Shown here: positions 1-6,933 of the stretch, piece after piece
How the letters are laid out: each line of letters opens with the position of its first letter
Numbering within the stretch: position 1 is the stretch's first letter
Translations under genes and position numbers: made by a program
NCBI GenBank assembly: GCA_030917445.1
Contig: JAUPUR010000006.1
Location: 1-9,642, forward strand
Reading direction: 5' to 3'
DNA: 9,642 nucleotides
From: Patescibacteria group bacterium
Lineage (GTDB): Bacteria > Patescibacteriota > Microgenomatia > Levybacterales > UBA12049
Notes under the pieces: generated by a model
Database searches by the model: none
What the model was told of the DNA's origin: nothing
Seen by the model: the letters and a program-made list of their open reading frames with translations, nothing else

Positions 1-1
1 A

Positions 2-64
2 GAATTAAAAGCATTGAAAGAACAACGTGAAGTAGAAAAACAATCAAATTCCTCAACAGAGTAA
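2..64 (+). CDS. C-terminal end of an upstream gene, cut by the window edge
   Basis: An open frame enters from the left edge and ends in TAA at 62-64. Its 20 visible residues are rich in Glu, Lys, Gln and Ser (ELKALKEQREVEKQ, then a Ser/Asn tail), the composition of a charged helical or disordered C-terminus. Too little is visible to name a family. Only 22 nt separate its stop from the next start, and a TATAAT box lies in that gap, so the next gene need not be co-transcribed with it. Confidence 0.6.
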   Translation, partial: ELKALKEQREVEKQSNSSTE

Positions 65-72
65 ATCTCGTG

Positions 73-78
73 TATAAT
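73..78 (+). promoter_or_regulatory. -10 box 8 nt before the start codon (near-leaderless promoter)
   Basis: A perfect TATAAT ends 8 nt before the ATG at 87. With usual -10 to start-site spacing, transcription would begin about 2 nt before the ATG. No clear -35 box sits 16-18 nt upstream; the best candidate, TCAACA at 53-58, is spaced too closely. There is no room for a Shine-Dalgarno site on such a transcript. Confidence 0.5.
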
Positions 79-86
79 TCCCCATA

Positions 87-785
87 ATGTCGAACGAATT
101 TTATAGTCATGGTGCACATTCTAATGTCTGGAGAGTAGGAGAAAGCGAAAGGAAAAATTTTCCACGTGCAGATCTTTTACGTCAAGAAAAGCAAGGAGAT
201 CCTTTCTGGTATGCTCGATTATTCTATATGCATAAAATTGCTTCACTTCTTTTTCCTGGTAATTTCATTGATGTTGTTGGAGTGACAAGAGATTTTCAAG
301 ACCAAATTGATGATGGGAGTACAGAGAGTAATATGAAGTTGCCAAAACATACAGTGACACTCTTTAGTAAAGAGGCACGAGTTCCATCTGATCATGCAAC
401 TTTTTCAGCAGATTGCATGGTCTCAGAGGGAGAAAAAGTTAATAAATGTAGGTGTGTAAAATGTCTCAGACATAAAGACTTTCATAACTCAGAGAGTCTT
501 TTTTTAAGGGCTAAAAGATTTTCTCGTCGAGTTCAGCAGGTTGGTATTACTGTTCCATACAAGGATCCAAGTGATTATTGTCTTGATACCTATACAAATA
601 AAATAGTTTTTTTTGAAATTGAAGGATTTAAACCACCTCTCGTTGCTCAGTATTTGGAAAGCAGTCCTGATATAACCCCATCTGAAAGACGTGCTCAAAA
701 TTTATTATTGCGATATAATGAGTTAGTTGCTCAATCACGAAAGCACTTAATAAGTGGTAGTGGAGTACGCGAAATGAGAATATGA
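87..785 (+). CDS. Conserved-looking hypothetical protein with a Cys/His cluster
   Basis: I do not recognise this 232-aa protein. What can be seen: a hydrophobic helix-like block around residues 47-65 (MHKIASLLFPGNF, then IDVVG), a Cys/His-rich patch (C110, C121, C123, C126, H129, H133) in a CxCxxCxxH pattern that could bind zinc, and a later block at 172-190 (NKIVFFEIEGFKPPLVAQYL). The HGAHSNVWRV start and the helix block faintly recall a degenerate protein-kinase fold, but no catalytic motifs are clear, so this is only a guess. No signal peptide or membrane segment is evident, suggesting a cytoplasmic protein. Its TGA stop overlaps the ATG of the RNA methyltransferase (ATGA at 782-785), so the two are translationally coupled and may share a role in RNA or ribosome biology. 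The ATG at 87 is chosen for its position just after the TATAAT box. Confidence 0.8.
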   Translation: MSNEFYSHGAHSNVWRVGESERKNFPRADLLRQEKQGDPFWYARLFYMHKIASLLFPGNFIDVVGVTRDFQDQIDDGSTESNMKLPKHTVTLFSKEARVPSDHATFSADCMVSEGEKVNKCRCVKCLRHKDFHNSESLFLRAKRFSRRVQQVGITVPYKDPSDYCLDTYTNKIVFFEIEGFKPPLVAQYLESSPDITPSERRAQNLLLRYNELVAQSRKHLISGSGVREMRI

Positions 786-1327
786 ACAACTTAAAATTAA
801 AAGCAGCAGAGTTGAGGACCACTGAGGTTGATCCAGAAGTCGCTCAAAAAATTCAAAGAAACCCTTTATATATAATTGTAGACAATGTTCTGGATACATA
901 TAACATTGGGGCAATTTTCCGACTTGCAGATGCTGTTGCAGCAGAAAAAGTTATTTTGTGTGGAGGGTCAGAAACCCCTCCCCATACTAGAATTAAAAAA
1001 GCGTCAATCAATACGACAGAGTGGGTGAAATGGGAGTATAAAGAAACTGCACTTGAAGCAATAGAAGATCTGAGAAAAAAAGTAGATGGAATTAAAATAT
1101 ATTCTGTTGAACTGGATAACAGAAGTGTTCCATATGACTCAGTTCAGTATACTTTTCCAGTGGCAGTCATCGTTGGACATGAATCAGATGGAGTGAGTGA
1201 AGAAGCAATGAAAGCATCTGATGGTATTCTTGAGTTGCCGATGTGGGGAGTTAATATATCACTCAATGTGATGGTGAGTCTCGGAATTGTTCTTTATGAA
1301 GTCATGAAGAATTTGTCAAAAAAGTAA
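782..1327 (+). CDS. SpoU/TrmH-family RNA 2'-O-methyltransferase
   Basis: A 181-aa SPOUT-class enzyme expected to transfer a methyl group from S-adenosylmethionine to a ribose 2'-hydroxyl of tRNA or rRNA. All three family motifs are present: motif 1 with N35, N41, G43 and R47 (NVLDTYNIGAIFRLADA); motif 2 with G132, E134 and G137 (VGHESDGVSEE); motif 3 with P153, M154, S160, L161 and N162 (LPMWGVNISLNV). Motifs 2 and 3 form the knotted SAM-binding site typical of homodimeric SpoU enzymes. The protein lacks an N-terminal substrate-binding domain such as the L30e-like domain of RlmB, so it resembles the minimal TrmH/TrmL type. The RNA target cannot be assigned. The start is fixed by the ATGA overlap with the preceding gene. 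It ends 1 nt from the convergent prs stop, and no clear terminator separates the two. Confidence 0.9.
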   Translation: MNNLKLKAAELRTTEVDPEVAQKIQRNPLYIIVDNVLDTYNIGAIFRLADAVAAEKVILCGGSETPPHTRIKKASINTTEWVKWEYKETALEAIEDLRKKVDGIKIYSVELDNRSVPYDSVQYTFPVAVIVGHESDGVSEEAMKASDGILELPMWGVNISLNVMVSLGIVLYEVMKNLSKK

Positions 1328-1328
1328 T

Positions 1329-2387
1329 TTATTTTATTAAACGTTGGCTTATTGAATTGTCAGTGAGGTAACAAAGTATGGCAACTGCCAATACAGGAGC
1401 GACAGTTACGATGTCGATTTTCTCGTTTCCTCTAATATCCTCAGCTTGGAAAATAGTGTCAGTTATAAGTATCCTGTTCAAAGGATGGTCTGGTTGATTT
1501 AGCTTTTGAGGAAGTGTCAAGCCTTCTTTATCTGGTGTGAATTCAGCATGAGTTGCTGCTGCAACAATACGTTGAGCACCATTTTCACGAGCTATATTCG
1601 CAGCATTGACAAGTGTCCCTCCAGATCCTACAACATCATCAACAATGAGAACATCTCTTCCTCTTACATCTCCTACAATTTTAAATGACTCAGTTTTATA
1701 TGGGTCATCTTTATCTCTTCTTTTATCAACAAAAGCAACATCATTACTTCCTAATTTTTCTGCGTAGACTCGTGCTCTTTTTGTACTACCTGCATCTGGT
1801 GCAAGTAGGACTGGTTCATCAAGTTCAAGTGCTTCAATTGCGGGTAAAAGTACTTTGCTGCCATAAACATTGTCCCATGCGTTAGGAAAGGATCCAACTG
1901 ATTGGTCTGCATGAAGATCAATAGTGAAAAGTCTGTTGTATTCAGCAGCAAATTTTAATTGTGCAGCAACTGCAGCAATACTGATTGGTGTTCTTGATTC
2001 AGGTTTTCTATCTTGTCTATCATATGCAATTTTTGGGAGCATTGCTGTGACTTTCCCTGGTTTTGCATCAGCACGTTTTATTGCATCACCCATAAAAATT
2101 GTTTCTTGAAGGCCTCTATTGGGGTTTGGTTGGAGAGAGTTAATTACAAAAACTTCTTTCCCACGAAGATTTGGTCCAATTTTTACACGAGTTTCACCAT
2201 TGGGGAAGTCAGTGCAGGGGAAATCGACATCTACATCAAGGAGTTCTCCAACAGCTTCTGCAAGTGGTTCATTCCCGCGACCCGCCAAAATAACAAAAGT
2301 TGAAGGATCGATATGTGAATGATGAAATGAACCATAAAGTTCTTGAGTAGTTTTGGGTAGTGGATAGTAAGATGCTTTTTCGGCCAT
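1329..2387 (-). CDS. prs: Ribose-phosphate pyrophosphokinase (PRPP synthetase)
   Basis: A 352-aa cytoplasmic enzyme making PRPP from ribose 5-phosphate and ATP, the precursor for nucleotides and some amino acids. Visible motifs: FPNGE at 61-65 (usually FPDGE); ATP-binding RQDRK at 124-128 followed by the R132-TPIS motif; metal-binding DLHADQ at 157-162; DAG at 198-200 with KRAR at 203-206; catalytic-loop DKRR at 221-224; and the ribose-5-phosphate loop VDDVVGSGGT at 249-258. That loop usually reads DD-x-(I/V)-D-T-x-G-T, so an Asp is replaced by G254; archaeal enzymes also vary there. The protein is longer than the usual 310-320 aa because of about 30 extra N-terminal residues and a longer C-terminal part. 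The ATG at 2387 is chosen because the frame further upstream runs into the divergent glycosylase gene and encodes low-complexity sequence, and because a promoter lies just before it. Confidence 0.95.
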   Translation of the reverse strand: MAEKASYYPLPKTTQELYGSFHHSHIDPSTFVILAGRGNEPLAEAVGELLDVDVDFPCTDFPNGETRVKIGPNLRGKEVFVINSLQPNPNRGLQETIFMGDAIKRADAKPGKVTAMLPKIAYDRQDRKPESRTPISIAAVAAQLKFAAEYNRLFTIDLHADQSVGSFPNAWDNVYGSKVLLPAIEALELDEPVLLAPDAGSTKRARVYAEKLGSNDVAFVDKRRDKDDPYKTESFKIVGDVRGRDVLIVDDVVGSGGTLVNAANIARENGAQRIVAAATHAEFTPDKEGLTLPQKLNQPDHPLNRILITDTIFQAEDIRGNEKIDIVTVAPVLAVAILCYLTDNSISQRLIK

Positions 2388-2406
2388 GAGAGTTTGATCC
2401 GAGCAA

Positions 2407-2435
2407 ATTGTAACAATGAAAAAAGGCTGAGTAAA
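2407..2435 (-). promoter_or_regulatory. Promoter of prs with an extended -10
   Basis: On the minus strand, TGTTACAAT (2415-2407) gives an extended -10 (TG, one base, TACAAT). A -35-like TTTACT (2435-2430) lies 17 nt upstream and matches TTGACA at four of six positions. The predicted start near 2400 leaves a leader of about 13 nt before the ATG at 2387, with at best a weak GGA ribosome-binding site. Confidence 0.5.
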
Positions 2436-2459
2436 TAGGACAAACTGTGACAGTTTTAT

Positions 2460-2465
2460 TATGAT
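2460..2465 (+). promoter_or_regulatory. -10 box for the glycosylase gene (leaderless arrangement)
   Basis: TATGAT ends 6 nt before the ATG at 2472, so the predicted start site falls on or next to the A of the start codon. Overlapping alternatives (GATAAT at 2463-2468, TAATAT at 2465-2470) are even closer. No good -35 box is present. The promoter shares the 84-nt divergent gap with the prs promoter, so the two could interfere with each other. Confidence 0.4.
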
Positions 2466-2471
2466 AATATT

Positions 2472-3038
2472 ATGTCTATGGATAAAAATAAACTTTTGGC
2501 GATCATTGCAGATGAAATTGAAAATTGTAAGGAGTGTCAAAGAGATAAAAATGGTGTAGCAGTTGCTGGAGAAGGGAACAGTGATGCTGATATTGTCTTT
2601 ATAGGAGAAGCTCCTGGGAAAAAAGAAGCAATTGAAGGAAGGCCCTTTATTGGAAGGTCTGGGCAACTTCTTCGAAGTTTTATACGAGAGATTGGACTTA
2701 ATGAAACTGACGTGTATATTACAAGTCCTGTTAAATATTTACCTGATAGAGGTACCCCAACATCAGCAGATATTGCACATGGAAGAATTCATTTGATGAA
2801 ACAGTTTGACGTAATAAAACCCAAAGTTGTTGTGCTTCTTGGTCGAGTTGCTGCCGAAGGAGTATTGCAGAAAAAAGTTTTTGTCGTAAAAGATCATGGA
2901 CAAATAATTGAAGAGCGAGAGGGAATTAAATATTATTTGACGTACCATCCTGCAGCAGTTTTGAGGTTTCCAGGGAAATTTAAATTATTTATGAAGCAAG
3001 ATTTTGAAAAAATAAAATCTTTAGTTACGAAGGTCTAA
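2472..3038 (+). CDS. Family-4-type uracil-DNA glycosylase, iron-sulfur ligands incomplete
   Basis: A 188-aa DNA-repair enzyme expected to remove uracil from DNA. Motif A is clear (GEAPG at 45-49, then GRPFIGRSG at 56-64), as are the KPKVVVLLG core strand (117-124) and motif B (TYHP at 157-160, with H159). Family-4 enzymes normally bind a 4Fe-4S cluster through four cysteines. Here the first pair is present (C19 and C22 in NCKECQ). The third, usually in VVKCRPP, is Y89 in SPVKYLP, and the fourth, usually in ACRPFL, aligns with G104 in AHGRIHL. The only cysteines in the protein are the first two, so a standard cluster cannot form from this chain alone. The start at 2472 fits the leaderless -10 box; an ATG at 2478 is possible. 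The 3' end overlaps the convergent gene by 18 bases. Confidence 0.88.
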   Translation: MSMDKNKLLAIIADEIENCKECQRDKNGVAVAGEGNSDADIVFIGEAPGKKEAIEGRPFIGRSGQLLRSFIREIGLNETDVYITSPVKYLPDRGTPTSADIAHGRIHLMKQFDVIKPKVVVLLGRVAAEGVLQKKVFVVKDHGQIIEEREGIKYYLTYHPAAVLRFPGKFKLFMKQDFEKIKSLVTKV

Positions 3039-3902
3039 ATGATATTGAGGGCGACCTAGAAATCCAAACTCCTCTTTCCACCCATATGCACCCTCGAGTG
3101 CATCGTATTTTTCAAGTTTATTTTCAATTGCAAATTCAATAGCTTTTAAATATAAGAATTTTCCAACGTTTGCAGTACCCTCTTTAACTCCAGTATTAAT
3201 TCCGTATAATGTGTTATTATAAATAATTCTTAAACCAATTCCTACTTTCTCTCCATCGATTGTTACTGTTATTATCTGAGCGTCAAATATTTTTAGGATT
3301 GCCTTAAAAAACTCGTATCTGTATGGTTTATTAAACACAGAATTATCTCCAAACCTTTTTTTATTTAACTGAACAAGTAAATCTAAATCATCGAAATTAT
3401 TGAATGTGATATTTGTATCTTGTTTCAGAATCTTTCTCATCTCTTTACGAATTTGTTTTTTTCTTGTGGGAGAGAGAACGTTATGGAAATAATCATCTAA
3501 ATTTGTGAAATTTTTGACTGGTAAAAAAAATGTACTTTTTTCAGTTGTTTTTAATTTAGGGTGTGAGAAAGGTGTTCTCATCCATCTCAAATAAATTGGT
3601 TTATTGATTTGGTTTAAAAAGTCATTTTTTAAATGTTCAAAAGGTTCTTTAATAAAAAGTGCGTTATAACTCATAAAGTCTCCACCGAAAAATTCATAGT
3701 ATCCGTCATTGTTCCATTGAAGTGGGAGTAATCCGAAAGGGATATTATTTTCAGAGCCAACAACAAAACATATTTCTGGTTTTGTGAAATTCCAGTATGT
3801 AAATCTAAACTTCCAGTCATCGTATAGTTCTACTTTTGGTGAAAAAGTATTCCATAAATTTTCTCCTTCTTCGATTGATGTATAGATGTGGTATTTGATC
3901 AT
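3021..3902 (-). CDS. GNAT-fold transferase, FemAB/CelD-like (third tandem paralog)
   Basis: A 293-aa protein, last gene of the ATP-grasp operon and paralogous to the two genes before it. Shared blocks: SPKVELYDDWKFRFTY (21-36), GLLPLQWN (57-64), FFGGDFM (71-77), NKKRFGDNSVF (180-190), GEKVGIGL (217-224), YGINTG (233-238), GKFLYLKAIEFAIE (247-260), and a signature YDA-x-x-GAYGWKEEFGF-x-x-RPQY near the C-terminus (266-287). The layout, two related halves with an acidic D-x-x-G-x-x-GWKexF tail, resembles the GNAT proteins of the FemAB/CelD group, which transfer aminoacyl or acyl groups; FemAB enzymes use aminoacyl-tRNA on peptidoglycan precursors. The donor and acceptor here are unknown. Family placement is my inference from motif pattern. 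No signal peptide or membrane helix is seen. The start ATG lies 1 nt after the previous stop. It differs from its siblings at 79-81, where MEDNR is replaced by MSYNA. Confidence 0.85.
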   Translation of the reverse strand: MIKYHIYTSIEEGENLWNTFSPKVELYDDWKFRFTYWNFTKPEICFVVGSENNIPFGLLPLQWNNDGYYEFFGGDFMSYNALFIKEPFEHLKNDFLNQINKPIYLRWMRTPFSHPKLKTTEKSTFFLPVKNFTNLDDYFHNVLSPTRKKQIRKEMRKILKQDTNITFNNFDDLDLLVQLNKKRFGDNSVFNKPYRYEFFKAILKIFDAQIITVTIDGEKVGIGLRIIYNNTLYGINTGVKEGTANVGKFLYLKAIEFAIENKLEKYDALEGAYGWKEEFGFLGRPQYHLDLRN

Positions 3903-3903
3903 A

Positions 3904-4785
3904 TTATTTATTTATCTCAATCATATATTGTGGTCTTTTATTAAAGTTAAATGATTCTTTCCAACCCAAATCTCCGGCTCTTGCGTCATACATTTTCGAT
4001 CCGTTTTGAATAGCAGAGTTAATCTTTTGAAGAATTAAAAATTTTCCAAGTCCGTTGTACGTAATGTTGGTTCCAGAATTAAGTCCAATTGTTGATTCTT
4101 TGAAATGAATGGAAAGGCCTACTGCTTCTGGATTATCATTGACGAAAATTGTTGTGAGTTCGGATTTATATTTCTTTATAATATCGCGGAAAAAGTCTTC
4201 TCTATGTGGATAATGAAAAGTGGACTCCTCTTTGAATCTTTTTTTATTCATTTCTACCATTAATTCAAATTCAGAGATTGAACCATTAACAATTGAAACC
4301 TTGTTACTCATAATTTGAGCAATTTGGTTCTTGAGATTATTCCTTCGTTTACTGTTGAAATTTTTAAGTAAAAAATCATCAATTGAATTATAATTCTCAA
4401 GTTGTAATTCATATTTATAATCAATAATAGTGCAAGTGTGACCAGAGATTGGTTCTTTCATCCAAGTAAGATATGATTTTTTTGTAAGATTATCTACAAG
4501 ATACTTTTTTAATAGTTCATCATTATTTTTAGTGAAAATTCTATTGTCTTCCATAAAGCTACCACCGAAAAATTCCCAGAGTTTCTCGTATGTATTGTAT
4601 TGAAGGGGGAGAAGAGCAACTGGCTCTTTATTTGCATATGCTACATGAAATTCAATTGGATATAAAAAATATTTATAATATTCATGTCTGAAATCCCATT
4701 CATCATAGAGGCTCTCATGAGGAGAGAGAATTTCCCAAATTTTTTTGGCTTCATTTAAATCAGTAATAATTGAGTGTGTAAACAT
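3904..4785 (-). CDS. GNAT-fold transferase, FemAB/CelD-like (second tandem paralog)
   Basis: A 293-aa protein colinear with its neighbours. Visible blocks: SPHESLYDEWDFRHEYYKYF (21-40), ALLPLQYN (57-64), FFGGSFMEDNRIF (72-84), NKKRFKEESTF (180-190), GLNSG (234-238), GKFLILQKINSAI (247-259), and the C-terminal YDARAGDLGWKESFNF followed by KRPQY (266-287). The central region (about 142-165) is basic and Asn-rich (NFNSKRRNNLKNQ), as in the other two copies, and may be a helix linking the two halves. The ATG lies 1 nt after the stop of the preceding copy, without an evident Shine-Dalgarno site, so it probably relies on translational coupling. The three copies share layout but have diverged through most of their length, pointing to an old duplication and distinct substrates rather than simple gene dosage. 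Confidence 0.85.
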   Translation of the reverse strand: MFTHSIITDLNEAKKIWEILSPHESLYDEWDFRHEYYKYFLYPIEFHVAYANKEPVALLPLQYNTYEKLWEFFGGSFMEDNRIFTKNNDELLKKYLVDNLTKKSYLTWMKEPISGHTCTIIDYKYELQLENYNSIDDFLLKNFNSKRRNNLKNQIAQIMSNKVSIVNGSISEFELMVEMNKKRFKEESTFHYPHREDFFRDIIKKYKSELTTIFVNDNPEAVGLSIHFKESTIGLNSGTNITYNGLGKFLILQKINSAIQNGSKMYDARAGDLGWKESFNFNKRPQYMIEINK

Positions 4786-4786
4786 A

Positions 4787-5680
4787 TTATTTTTTTAATG
4801 TGTAAAGATGCTTTTTAAGGAGATTAAAATCTTCTTTCCAGCCAAATGCTCCGGAACCACCTGCATCATATATGGAACAGCCTTCATCAATTGCTGCTTG
4901 AATCTTAAGAAGTGTAAGATATTTTCCAATGTTTTTTAGTTCTGGGTTATATCCTGAATTAATTCCATAACAGATACCGTTGTGAAATAAAACAAATCCA
5001 ACTCCTACTTTTTCGCCGTTAAGAGAAAGTGTAATAATTTTTGATGGGAATTCTCTAGCAATTTCTTTGAAGAACTCATTCCAATAGGGTCGTTCTGCAA
5101 AACTTGATGTCTCGCCAAATCTTAATCTATTCCATCTTTCTAGAATATCAAGGTCATCAACATTGTCATAAGAGAGTGAGAAGTTGTATTCAGAAAGTTT
5201 TCTCATTTGTGAAAGAAGATTTCTCCTTCCATCTGATGATAAATATTTGTTTATAAAGTCCTCGTATGTTTTTAACTCTTTAAGTTCAATAAAATAGTTA
5301 TAGTCATGAACTTCAGCTCCAACTATAGTACTCATATCAGGATGCATATACTCGAGATTTGCAGGCAAGTCTATCATGTCAATAAGTTTTTGTGTAATGC
5401 TAATATCACTTTCTTTTAGAAAGACTCTATTGTCTTCCATGTAACCAAATCCAGCAAAAAAATCTAAGGACTGTTTATCTGTATTAAACATAAGTGGAAG
5501 AAGTCCAACTGGTTCATCGCCTTTAAAAGCAGTATAAAAGTAAAGGGGATAATTAAAGTATTTATAGTACGTAAAACGAAACTCCCATACGTCATAAAGT
5601 GATTTATTTGGCGATAGGGTTTTCCAGACAGCTTCTGCGTCCGTGAGGTTAGATATACGTTTGTATTGTAGGTCGTTCAT
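4787..5680 (-). CDS. GNAT-fold transferase, FemAB/CelD-like (first tandem paralog)
   Basis: A 297-aa protein, first of three paralogs after the ATP-grasp gene. Blocks: SPNKSLYDVWEFRFTYYKYF (23-42), GLLPLMFN (59-66), FFAGFGYMEDNRVF (74-87), GRRNLLSQMRKL (151-162), NRLRFGETSSF (184-194), GEKVGVGF (222-229), YGINSG (238-243), GKYLTLLKIQAAI (252-264), and the C-terminal YDAGGSGAFGWKEDFNLL (271-288). It lacks the RPQY found near the ends of the other two. The ATG at 5680 is chosen over a TTG at 5695 because it puts the conserved SP block at nearly the same distance from the start as in its siblings. The start lies 32 bases inside the ATP-grasp gene, in another frame, implying translational coupling. 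This copy stands nearest the ligase, so it may act directly on its product; that is inference. Confidence 0.85.
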   Translation of the reverse strand: MNDLQYKRISNLTDAEAVWKTLSPNKSLYDVWEFRFTYYKYFNYPLYFYTAFKGDEPVGLLPLMFNTDKQSLDFFAGFGYMEDNRVFLKESDISITQKLIDMIDLPANLEYMHPDMSTIVGAEVHDYNYFIELKELKTYEDFINKYLSSDGRRNLLSQMRKLSEYNFSLSYDNVDDLDILERWNRLRFGETSSFAERPYWNEFFKEIAREFPSKIITLSLNGEKVGVGFVLFHNGICYGINSGYNPELKNIGKYLTLLKIQAAIDEGCSIYDAGGSGAFGWKEDFNLLKKHLYTLKK

Positions 5681-6920
5681 AGAGATCAAGGGCAAATTTT
5701 ACTCTTGAGAACATTCTATTTAATGAAATGTGTGCTTCTTCCGATGAATTTCCTTGAGCTGTGATCCATCCAAAATAATCAAAGTCTTGTGGAGGGATTT
5801 TTATTTCATCTCCAATATTTTTACATACTTTTAACTCAAAAAGATGAGGATTTTGAGTTACTGATCGTGGAATTGTTATATTTGCAATCCTACCTGTTTC
5901 ATTAGGTAAAAAATATCTTCCTTCAAGATGTGTCAGTGGGTGAGTAGGTTTTTTTATTGTAAAATGATCACCGATCGCAATTTTTGCTGCATATTCAATA
6001 AAATCGATACCCCAGACTGTTTTTATAAAGCTATATACTTCATCTCCACCCATGCGAAGATTTACTTCAATTGGAACTGGTCCGTTAAGTCCAGTTTTTG
6101 CTTCAAAATGTACAATTGCATCAGTAACATTAAGCGATTTAAGAACAGTCATAGCCATTTCGACGAGTTCTTGTTGTTTTGTATCTGCGAGACGAGAAGG
6201 AAGAGCTTGGCCTGTTTCTACAAAGAATGGTTCATGAGTTTGGAAATTGTCTGTCACTGAATGGAATTTTAGCTTTCCATCTTGGAGGATTATATCAATA
6301 TCAACTTCTTGACCCTCAATATATTCCTCAACAAGTAAGTCTACCGACTTCCACTCAGGTGTAAGCCAGAAAGATTTAATATATTTATTGATAGAGACAA
6401 AAGCCTTTTTGAGCTCTCTTAAATTATTTACTCTTACAACAAAAGCACTTGCTGCGCCATAAATAGGCTTGACTACTAGTGGAAAGTTCAAACCTTTTAC
6501 CACGTCAGAAAAATTACTATCAATTTGAAGCATTGCATGTTTAGGTGATGGTAAATTGAATGCTGAGCATGCTTCTCTAAAGCTAAATTTATTTTTGATT
6601 ATCTCTGCACTTTTAAATGGAATACCTGGGAGGTTAAGTGAGTCTGCTAATTTAGCAGTAATAAGTACTGCTTCTTCCCAAAAAGTGAGAACACCGTCAA
6701 TTTTATGATTATTATCTTTTAGATAATGTTTGACGGCTTTAAGACATGCTTTTTCACTGCTCATGTCAGCAATAACCCAGTCATCGACAAGCTCTGTTGG
6801 GCATGAGATTGTTTCATCAAGCACAATTAAGAAGTATCCTAAAGCTCTCAGTTTTTTGAGCACAAACTCTTTACTAGGATATCCGCTGCGTACAATAAGA
6901 AGGTGTTTTTGATTTTTCAT
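5649..6920 (-). CDS. ATP-grasp ligase, carnosine-synthase / L-amino-acid-ligase-like
   Basis: A 423-aa ATP-grasp enzyme and promoter-proximal gene of the operon. Such enzymes activate a carboxylate as an acyl-phosphate with ATP and join it to an amine or thiol. Visible: an N-terminal Rossmann-like domain with the signature DGVLTFWEEAV (75-85); NK at 110-111 opening the central domain; LVVKPIYGAASAFVV (148-162) with nucleotide-binding K151 and the small-residue loop; LVEEYIEGQEVDIDI (196-210); HFEAK (271-275); and the metal-binding EVNLRMGGDEVYSF (285-298) with E285, N287 and R289. The TFWE, YGAASAFVV and NLRMGGDEVYSF motifs resemble the carnosine-synthase/BacD-type group that makes dipeptides or N-acyl amino acids. 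Residues 330-423 form a C-terminal domain. The substrate cannot be deduced. A TATAAT box 13 nt upstream supports the ATG at 6920. Confidence 0.88.
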   Translation of the reverse strand: MKNQKHLLIVRSGYPSKEFVLKKLRALGYFLIVLDETISCPTELVDDWVIADMSSEKACLKAVKHYLKDNNHKIDGVLTFWEEAVLITAKLADSLNLPGIPFKSAEIIKNKFSFREACSAFNLPSPKHAMLQIDSNFSDVVKGLNFPLVVKPIYGAASAFVVRVNNLRELKKAFVSINKYIKSFWLTPEWKSVDLLVEEYIEGQEVDIDIILQDGKLKFHSVTDNFQTHEPFFVETGQALPSRLADTKQQELVEMAMTVLKSLNVTDAIVHFEAKTGLNGPVPIEVNLRMGGDEVYSFIKTVWGIDFIEYAAKIAIGDHFTIKKPTHPLTHLEGRYFLPNETGRIANITIPRSVTQNPHLFELKVCKNIGDEIKIPPQDFDYFGWITAQGNSSEEAHISLNRMFSRVKFALDLYERPTIQTYI

Positions 6921-6933
6921 ATGAAGAGTGGGT

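Noticed and set aside
783..785. UGA read as glycine (code 25, as in some Patescibacteria)
   Set aside because: The conserved genes have no in-frame UGA at glycine positions and end in TAA; the single UGA acts as the stop in an ATGA overlap.
2388..2666. In-frame extension of prs upstream of 2387 on the minus strand
   Set aside because: It overlaps the divergent glycosylase gene, encodes low-complexity sequence unlike any PRPP synthetase N-terminus, and runs across the prs promoter.
2772..2802. GRIH in the glycosylase as a UdgX-like KRRIH loop
   Set aside because: In UdgX that loop lies between motif A and the fourth Fe-S cysteine; here GRIH aligns with the cysteine position itself, so the resemblance looks accidental.
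5681..5695. TTG start at 5695 for the first GNAT paralog
   Set aside because: ATG at 5680 gives an N-terminus colinear with the two siblings; the TTG would add five residues with no counterpart.
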